From: Chrysochromulina tobinii
Lineage: Eukaryota; Haptophyta; Prymnesiales; Chrysochromulinaceae
Assembly (NCBI GenBank): GCA_001275005.1
Contig: JWZX01002835.1
Coordinates: 1-31,106, forward strand
DNA length: 31,106 nt
Reading direction: 5' to 3'
The number at the start of each line of letters is the position of its first letter. Positions within the stretch are counted from its first letter, which is position 1. Position numbers and translations under genes: made by a program. The notes beneath the pieces are model-generated. The model saw only the letters and a program-made list of their open reading frames with translations. It had not been told where the DNA came from and did no database searches. Positions 25,283-31,106 of this stretch are shown here, piece after piece.

Positions 25283-27724
25283 CCGCCGGTGCGGCCGATG
25301 CGATCTCCATACGCCTCGTCGGCCGAGATGCGATCTCCGTACGCCTCGTCGGCCGAGATGCGATGCAGATGATGACCTGGGTGATCTGGGGGCGGCGAGG
25401 GTCGCAGCCCCAAGGACGATGTGTCCCCGTGTTGGAGGCGCTGCTGCGGCGACGAGCGCTCGTCCCGAGATTGCATCTCGATCTGCGCGGCCATCTCGCG
25501 CTGCAGCCGTTTCGTCATCGGATGCTCCGATTGGGGCGACGGTTTCGTCATCGGATGGTCCGATTGGGGCGACGGCGGCGGCGCCCAAACCGCCCCAACC
25601 TCCGGATCCTCGAGATCGAGATCATCATCTCCCATCAAAAAGAGACTCGGGTCGAACATCTCGGCCGAGAGCCCCGCGGCCGCCGCCGGGCTGTTGGCAC
25701 ACGCGAGATCGGCGCATGCAAGCTCACGCAGCGCCTCTGCCGCGGCGCGTGCGCCTGAGCGTTGCGTGTGCGCTGATCGCTCCTTCCGGCTGCCCCCAGC
25801 GCCGCCGCCGCCTCCAGCAGCGCCGCCGCCGCCTCCAGCAGCAACGCCGCCGCCTCCAGCAGCGCCGCCGCCGCCGCCGGCGGCGGTCGTCCCGTTTCGG
25901 GGCAGCGGGTTCGTCACAGAGGCGTCGTTCTCGTCAGCCACAGCCTCTCCCATCCGCAGCTTGGAAGACGGCGCTGTGCCGGGCACCATCGCGGGCCCAG
26001 CGCCACCGGCCGATCCGGACACGCCCGACACGGCGCGGGACGATCCCAAATTAGGAACGTCGCCCGAGACGGCGCGCGCGGCCGCATGCGCGAGGTAGGG
26101 CTCGCGGCCTGCCCCGCAGGAAGGCGCCCATGACGGCGCCCCACAGGAAGGCGCCCACGACGGCGCCCCGCAGGAAGGCGCCCACGACGGCGCCCCACAG
26201 GAAGGCGCCCATGACGGCGCCCCGCAGGAAGGCGCCCACGACGGCGCCCTACAGGAAGGCGCCCACGACGGCGCCCCACAGGAAGGCGGCTGCGACGAGG
26301 GCAAGAGCTCGGGCTGCGCCCACGACGGCGCCGGGGGCGGCGGCGAGCCTCCGCGGGAGGAGCGCTCAGCACGGCGCTCGTCGGCCCCGTGCACCAGCGC
26401 CATGTTGAGCGCCATGCGGCTCTCGGCGTCGCGGGCGTACCTGATGAGGGAGGTCATCAGGGAGGTCACTCAGGGAGGCCATCAAGGAGGTCATCAGAGA
26501 GGTCATCAGGGAGGCCATCAGGGAGGCCACCAGATAGGCGATCCGCGCACATGGTACGCTTGTCCTCCATGTAACGGCCAATGATGAGGGAGGCAATCCG
26601 GCGGGGGCACTCAAGAGCCATCCGCGCACATGGTGCGTTTGTCTTCCATGTAACGGCCGATGATGCGCTCGGTACGCGCCTTGGCGATTGCCTGATCGCT
26701 CGGTGTGAAGCCGCGTCCTTCGCTCACAAGTGAGGCGATCTCCGCGCCCATCTCGGCGGCCATCAGAAGCGCGGCCTCGTTGATGCGAGCCTGATGAGGG
26801 TGACCTCGAGCAAGGCGGCACTCAGTGGCAATCAGTGGCAATTAACGACACTCACCTGGAGGGTGACCTCGAGCAAGGCGGCACTCAGTGGCAATCAGTG
26901 GCAATTAACGACACTCACCTGGAGGGTGACCTCGAGCAAGGCGGCACTCAGTGGCAATCAGTGGCAATTAACGACACTCACCTGGAGGGTGACCTCGAGC
27001 AAGGCGGCAATCAGTGGCAATCAGTGGCAATTAACGACACTCACCTGGAGGGTGACCTCGAGCAAGGCGGCAATCAGTGGCAATCAGAGGCAACTAACGA
27101 CACTCACCTGGAGGGTGACCTCGAGCAAGGCGGCGCGAGATCGCATCTCGAGCTCGACCCGCGCCGCGCGCACCTGTGGGGAAGCGCAGGGCGCCGTAGT
27201 GAGCACTTGCATGCAGGGGGAGATCGCATCTCGAGCTCGACCCGCGCCGCGCGCACCTCCATCTCGCCCACGAGATCATCGATGCTCGGTGGCGAGATCC
27301 TCGCGCAGCGACCGCCGCCACCGCCGCCACCGCCGCTTCCTTCTCCGCCGCTGCCGCCGCCCTCAACACCGCCGCTGCTGTTCACACCGCCGCTGCTGTT
27401 CACACCGCCGCTGCCGTTCACACCACCGCTGCTGTTCGAGGCCTGGACCGCAGCCTGTCCGCGTGTGAAGGCATCCGGTGTGAAGGCATCCGGTGTGAAG
27501 GCGGCATCATCCGCCCGACGGAGCGACGAGATCGCACTCTCGACCACATCGAGATTGCTTCTCGCCGGAGCTCGCACGCCCTCGACCGCGCCCACGACGG
27601 CGCCCCCATCGGCGCCCACGACGGCGCCAGGCGCCGGCGCCTCCTGCGTCGCCCACGCTGGCGCCTCTTGCGCCGCCCACGTGTCCGCGCCCGAGTCGCC
27701 CATTCGAAAAAGGCGAGCGCCCAT
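22078..27724 (-). CDS. Very large low-complexity protein of unknown function, 4 exons
   Basis: Exons 27257-27724, 27108-27173, 26630-26790 and 22078-26440 give about 1685 residues in consistent phase. Start taken at ATG 27722-27724 (MGARLFRMGDSGADTWAAQ); the frame stays open upstream into the divergent gene, so this could be extended. The only stretch that looks conserved and helical is residues about 145-245, spread over four exons: SIDDLVGEME, VRAARVELEMRSRAALLEVT, ARINEAALLMAAEMGAEIAS, ERIIGRYMEDKRTM, YARDAESRMALNMALVHGAD. The rest is Ala/Pro/Ser/Gly-rich with repeats (9-residue APSWAPSCG repeat, recurrent AVSGA/AVVGA, IHTPA, AREAAPVT). A second more ordered patch is HTLKQAVNEAAAARSMQLGWKWKLL followed by VLSAFFDAFVRFFEG. 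No known domain. The helical N-terminal part is probably the functional core. Confidence 0.75.
26117..26288 (-). repeat. 27-bp coding tandem repeat
   Basis: Unit starts CAGGAAGGCGCC on the plus strand at 26117, 26144, 26171, 26198, 26225, 26252 and, partially, 26279. It encodes the 9-residue repeat GAPSWAPSC in the large protein. Copies are nearly identical, indicating recent expansion. Confidence 0.95.
26441..26629 (-). other. Large-gene intron 3, contains copy of upstream exon end
   Basis: Joins EDKRTM to YARDAESRM in phase 2 (donor ACCAT|GTGCGCGG, acceptor CCTCATCAG|GTACGCCC). A second copy of the upstream exon end (about 45 bp, encoding IIGRYMEDKRTMCAD) lies inside the intron at about 26540-26585, followed by CTGATGACCTCC sense units. 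Confidence 0.8.
26791..27107 (-). other. Large-gene intron 2 with 63-bp tandem repeats
   Basis: Joins LLEVTLQ to ARINEAAL. CTCACCT on the plus strand recurs at 26851, 26914, 26977, 27040 and 27103, an exact 63-bp period. Each unit repeats the upstream exon end, a full CAG|GTGAGTGTCG donor, and CTGATTGCCA/CTGAGTGCCG sense units. Five donors compete for one acceptor (CATCAG|GCTCGC). Confidence 0.92.
27137..27258 (-). repeat. Perfect 39-bp direct repeat flanking an intron core
   Basis: Copies at 27137-27175 and 27220-27258 are identical over 39 bases (period 83). One copy is coding exon sequence (VRAARVELEMRS); the other is the first part of the intron. Confidence 0.95.
27174..27256 (-). other. 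Large-gene intron 1, 83 nt, recent introner-like insertion
   Basis: Joins LVGEME to VRAARVELEM in phase 0. The intron starts GTGCGCGCGGCGCGGG, identical to the downstream exon start through 37 bases, and ends in a core TGCTCACTACGGCG...TTCCCCACAG that is shared with calpain intron 7. Unspliced, the 83 nt shift the frame. Confidence 0.92.
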
Positions 27725-28039
27725 CGTCTGAGTGCCGAGGGTCCGTGTGGGCACAGGACGACGCACCCCATCGGGGCCGCCGCCGCCGCTTCCACTCTCA
27801 TCATTCGTATGCTCAGGACGACGCTCCGCATCGGTACCGAATGAAGGCTCCTCTCTGGGGACGTGTCCGACGCGCCGGACGGCGCGCCCCCCTCGGGGAA
27901 CGCAAAAAACGCGCTCGACACCGTCGCGTGACGACGGTGTAGAGCGCAGCACGCTCATGCACATGCTGCTCCTGCTGCACCTGCTTCTGCTGACCGTTGC
28001 AAGCCCAATTGACCACACGTCTCGCCCGCTCGTCCTCAG
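27725..28039. other. Divergent intergenic region between two opposed genes
   Basis: Lies between the large minus-strand gene and the plus-strand gene. It contains a segment (27866-27947) similar to coding sequence at about 28201-28290, including a hairpin. It may include an unrecognised first exon of the plus-strand gene; CTGAC near 27990 and CTCGTCCTCAG at 28029-28039 would suit a branch site and acceptor. Confidence 0.45.
27911..27947. repeat. Hairpin copy 1
   Basis: Arm GCGCTCGACACCG (27911-27923), 11-nt loop, arm CGGTGTAGAGCGC (27935-27947), 12 of 13 pairs. Similar to copy 2 at 28248-28284. Confidence 0.8.
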
Positions 28040-29547
28040 GTCTCGCAGCCGAGGCCGACGTATCCTCCTCCGCCATCGCCTTACCTTTTGGCGTGCCGTG
28101 CGCCGCCGCGCTCGGCGGCGTGGCCGGCGCTGCCGTTGCGCCGCCGCTCGCCCCAACAGGTGGGCCGCTCGCCCTCTGCGACGGCGTCGTCGACCTGGAC
28201 ACCGACGCGCCGAATGGCGCGTCGCCCCCACCAGGGGACGCAAAACTGCCCTCGACACCGTCGCATGACGGCGGTGTCGAGGGCGGGTCGGCGGTGGCGC
28301 TCAGCAGCAGCAGCAGCAAAAAGATGACGGCGGGATCGAGCTGGGAAGCGGCAATCACGTTCGATTGCGATGAGGAGGCTACCGGGACAATGTTCTCCAT
28401 CCCCTGGGCCAGCGGGTCATCATTGGCGCCAGCTCCATGGATGGAGGCAGATCCTGATCGCAGAATCCGCCAGTTCTGCCGGATGATCCAGCCAGAGATG
28501 ACGCCACATGGCTTGGAGGTCCTAATTTTCTGCCAAGAGACGGTCCTCAAAGACTGTCCCAAGGCGAGGTCGGGCGGGGCAGCGCTTGCGGCAGCCTGCA
28601 TCCTCCAGGTCCCGCAAGAGACCCTCGTCGAATGGATGAGAGACGCCGAGAAGCTCTTCGCCTCCGAGGTGCCGATCGCGTGGTTAGAAGCCACTCAACC
28701 GGAGACATTTCGGAAGTGGCTGGACGTGGCGCGGCGGCGACGCCCAACCGCCCTCGCGCTCGTGCCACCCGACGCGTCCGGCGACGCGCAGCTCGCGGCG
28801 AAGATGTGCAAGGAGGAGCGCTTCCTCCTGGGCACGCAGAGCACATCGACCGCGCGTCCGAACGCGGCGGTGATGGAGCTGGTGCGCTGGTTGTTGTTGG
28901 ACAAGCCCCGCCCGCAGATGGCCTTCTGTTACCTGAAGCTCAAGCCCATCTTCGAGGAGGGAGGAGTCATGCTCGACGGCGAGATGCCGCCGACCTGGGC
29001 GTCGCAGTGGGAGGAGCGCGCGTCCAAGGTCACCTCGCACAGCTTCTGGTGGTTTGGCCAAGGCGGCGAGATGCCGAGCGCCGGCGCCCTGGTGCGGGAG
29101 CAGATGGCGGCCGGCGAGCGCTACGCCCACGCAGCGCGCGAGCGCCTACGCTGTGTGCAAGCTGCCGCGCACGCTTTCCCCTCTTGCCTCGGGCCTTTGG
29201 GAAGCTTCGGTAGGATGTGCAAACGCTGCCGCGTGTTGCCGGAAGCACGGCTGCGCGACCATTGCCCAGGGGCGACAACCGGTTGTCGTCTGAATGCTCG
29301 TTGCAGCCGATGCACAGGAGAGGATCTCCGAAAGAACCGGGCAATTCACGGCAGAGATCGGACTGGCCGTGCTCGGCATTCTGAAGAGAGTCTCTGCCCC
29401 GGCGGATGCATAAGTACACGGACCGAAAAGCCGCGCAGCAATCAAGTGTGCCGGATAGGATTCGATAGACAAAAGACCGCAGCTGCGCAATTGGCCTGGT
29501 GCAAAGACCGATTCGACAAAATGAACTCTCCGACGACCGGTCAGTAG
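28040..29547 (+). CDS. Protein of unknown function, 5' end uncertain
   Basis: Open frame ending at 29547. The first in-frame ATG is at 28324 (MTAGSSWEAAITF, 407 residues); the frame is open without ATG back to 27994, so either translation starts at 28324 or an upstream exon is spliced at about 28039. The ordered part is about 28440-29160: RRIRQFCRMIQPEMTPHGLE, VLIFCQETVLKDCP, ILQVPQETLVEWMRDAEKLF, EVPIAWLEATQPETFRKWLD, MELVRWLLLDKPRPQMAFCY, KVTSHSFWWFGQGGEMPSAG. It looks helical and globular; I recognise no family. Beyond about residue 29170 the composition becomes Cys/Arg-rich and may be read-through into 3' UTR, so the true stop could be earlier through a missed splice. Divergent from the large minus-strand gene. 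Confidence 0.6.
28248..28284. repeat. Hairpin copy 2
   Basis: Arm GCCCTCGACACCG (28248-28260), 11-nt loop, arm CGGTGTCGAGGGC (28272-28284), a perfect 13-bp inverted repeat. It lies in the open frame (encoding PSTPSHDGGVEGG). Confidence 0.85.
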
Positions 29548-29659
29548 AGAGCGCGAGCATGAGCCGCGAGGAGAGCCAGAGAGCAGAGAGCAGAGCAGAG
29601 AGCAGAGGGCCATGGGATGCAATCGGAGGCACTCAGTGGTGCACTCAGAGGCGTGCCAT
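29548..29659. repeat. Purine-rich AGAGCAG repeats between convergent genes
   Basis: 29571-29610 is an irregular GAGCAGA/GAGAGCA run. To its right, CTGAGTGC/CTGATGGC-type words in minus-sense orientation (29620-29690) resemble the intron filler seen elsewhere, suggesting the right-edge minus gene has a further intron here and a last exon somewhere left of it that I cannot define. Confidence 0.5.
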
Positions 29660-31106
29660 CAGAGGCGCTCAGAGGCGCCAGCAGCCTCGAGCAAAAGCAA
29701 CCCCTCGAGGTAGCCAGCCGCGCCCGTGAAGCGAGCGAGTGACGCGAAGGGATTTGAGTACGCATCGGATACGGAGCTGACGAACCCGGCTGCTGACGAG
29801 CTGACGAACCCGGCAACTGCGGAGGTGACGAACCCGGCTGCAGACGAGCCCAGGAGCAGCTGAGCGAGCAGGGCATGCAGCTCGGGCACGCTGAGCTCTT
29901 CGAGGCGCAAAGGGTTTGTGGGGAGGAGCGAGAGGGATTGGTGAAGCATAGGCGTGTCGGCGCCTTGGTCGTAGGTGATCAGAGTGTGCTTGGTCGTAGG
30001 TGATCTGAGTGTGCTTTCTGAGGATGACATGGTCACCCTCGAGTGCCGCCGAGTCCTGACGCGCGGCCGAGGCGGTCGTGCTGCCACTGCGCGATGATGG
30101 CAACGACGACGAGTCACCATCCTTGCCGTCCTCGCCTCCCGTCTCGGCCTCAAAGTCCTTCGTGTGGTATCAAAGGCCTTCGAGCGCGCGCAGCTGGCTC
30201 ATGTCGCGCACCACCTCGATCGGGCGCGACTCCATCATTCGGCGGATGGTGCGCGTGAGCCGCTCGACGACCCCCACGTGCAGCGTCGAGAACTGCAGCT
30301 CGACGTTGGCTGGTTTGGGCCGTAACGGCTTTTTGGGGCTGCCATCCTGAGATCCACCCGGAGTTTCGGGCGGCAGCGGCCCGCCCATGCACGAGCGACT
30401 GGAAGCCATCGGTCGCGGCCGGAGTGCGCGCTCGTGCCTCGTCGGCCGCCTGCATGCACACGAGCTTCATGCGTTGGCCACACTGGTACTTGGTCGCAAA
30501 GTCGAGCACGATCTTCTTGAGCCTGTAAAAGGGCACGCGCAGCATGAGCCTTGGCCCGGCCGGGCACAGCTTCCAGGGCTCGCACACGTTGCACACGGCC
30601 GCGGTGGTCGGCTCGAGCAAGTAGATGGCGCGGTTGGTGACTACCAGCAAGCCCTGACCAACCAGCAACACCGAGGGCGCGCGCATGCGCCGCGGCAGCT
30701 CTTGCACCATCCAGGTGGCCTCGAGGATCCTCTCGCCGTCGGGCTCGAGCACAAACGCGGTCTTCGTGAGGAACGGAAAGAGGGCGCGCTTGTAGAGCTC
30801 CTCGGCCGTGATGGACTTGATCGCCGACATGAGCGCGGGGGCAGCGTGAAGCCCCAATCGCGCCTCCAGCCGAGCTCAAAACGGCGCTCCTCATCAATGA
30901 CGCAAAAGGCGGCGAGCAGTACCTTGATAGAGTTCATAGCGTCCTGCCGCGTCAGCTTATCAACGTCCGACCGGCCGACGCTGCTCCCCCCCGCGTGCCA
31001 TCCCTCCGCGAGGCGCAGCACCACATCGAAGAAGAGAGCGGAGAGGAAGGCGAGCAGAGCCGAGCCCTGTGCTCCCTTGGCCATCGCCGCAGCTGCCGGG
31101 CTGCTC
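29660..31106 (-). CDS. GRAM/PH-like domain protein, partial, frame-broken
   Basis: Runs off the right edge; a Met at 31082-31084 (MAKGAQGSALLAFLSALFF) may be the start, but the frame is open to the edge. Reading order: NSIKVLLAAFCVIDEERRFELGW; then, after a +1 change near 30850 in a GGGG/CCCCC context, SAIKSITAEELYKRALFPFL, GERILEATWMVQELPRRM, VLLVGQGLLVVTNRAIYLLE and LMLRVPFYRLKKIVLDFATK. The last three look like beta-strands of a GRAM/PH-type lipid- or protein-binding fold (weak call). A second frame change near 30430 leads to NVELQFSTLHVGVVERLTRT and PIEVVRDMSQLRALEG. An acidic Ser-rich link and TPMLHQSLSLLPTNPLRLEE, SVPELHALLAQLLLG and four AAGFVSS-type repeats end the readable part. The breaks may be sequence errors, missed introns or decay. 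Confidence 0.55.

Noticed and set aside
24919-25758. 279-codon plus-strand frame
   Set aside because: Arg-rich shadow of the large minus-strand gene in very GC-rich DNA.
26794-27731. Plus-strand frames of 224 and 298 codons with repeated peptides (NDTHLEGDLEQGG)
   Set aside because: They arise from translating the 63-bp intron repeat array; repeat length divisible by three keeps a false frame open.
1-31106. tRNA, rRNA, integrase or transposase genes
   Set aside because: I found no cloverleaf, rRNA-like sequence, or DDE/tyrosine recombinase motifs in the readable frames.

Overview
The window is nuclear DNA of a GC-rich protist, most likely a microalga and possibly a haptophyte. This rests on spliceosomal introns, very high GC, serine/alanine/proline low-complexity regions, a protein with an ASNA-type signal-like leader as used for complex-plastid import, and the repertoire: calpain, Pro-loop ligand-gated channel with DGGPGSEYS cysteine modules, endoglycoceramidase-like hydrolase, mitochondrial cytochrome c heme lyase. 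The lineage is inference; no rRNA or organelle marker is present.

Layout, left to right: 5' exon of an ankyrin-repeat protein (-, 1-139); a gene-poor stretch; an 11-exon calpain (-, 1456-6435) with a complete Cys-His-Asn triad and three C2-like repeats; a divergently transcribed 4-exon major facilitator transporter (+, 6749-9840); an intronless Lys/Glu-rich coiled-coil protein (-, 10317-12029); a 5-exon endoglycoceramidase-like GH5 hydrolase (-, 12327-14276); an intronless 1382-residue pentameric ligand-gated channel homologue with Cys-rich ectodomain and EF-hand (-, 14923-19071); an intronless holocytochrome c synthase with a C-terminal CX9C pair (-, 19501-20742); a small probable plastid-targeted protein (-, 21047-21796); a 4-exon, about 1685-residue low-complexity protein (-, 22078-27724); a divergent gene of unknown function (+, about 28040-29547); and a gene with a GRAM/PH-like segment running off the right edge (-). 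No operon logic applies.

The outstanding signal is in the introns. I reconstructed 20 introns whose removal gives in-frame proteins. Many begin with a second, more or less diverged copy of the first bases of the DOWNSTREAM exon, so the donor site (GTGAG, GTGCG, GTACG) is a duplicate of the exon start and the acceptor ends just before the original copy. The clearest is an 83-nt intron at 27174-27256 flanked by a perfect 39-bp direct repeat; its non-duplicated core is shared with an intron of the unrelated calpain gene (2826-2897), which points to a mobile or templated intron-making element (introner). Most other introns are filled with short tandem units carrying CTGAT/CTGAG/CTGAC, a branch-point-like word, always on the sense strand of the host gene, on both DNA strands. 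Several introns have been tandemly amplified with the adjoining exon end (periods 56, 63, 79, 80 and 81 bp), producing rows of equivalent splice donors. The four large intronless ORFs lack all of this.

Two genes (transporter, right-edge gene) need frame changes that no intron explains; they may be assembly indels, missed introns or real lesions.
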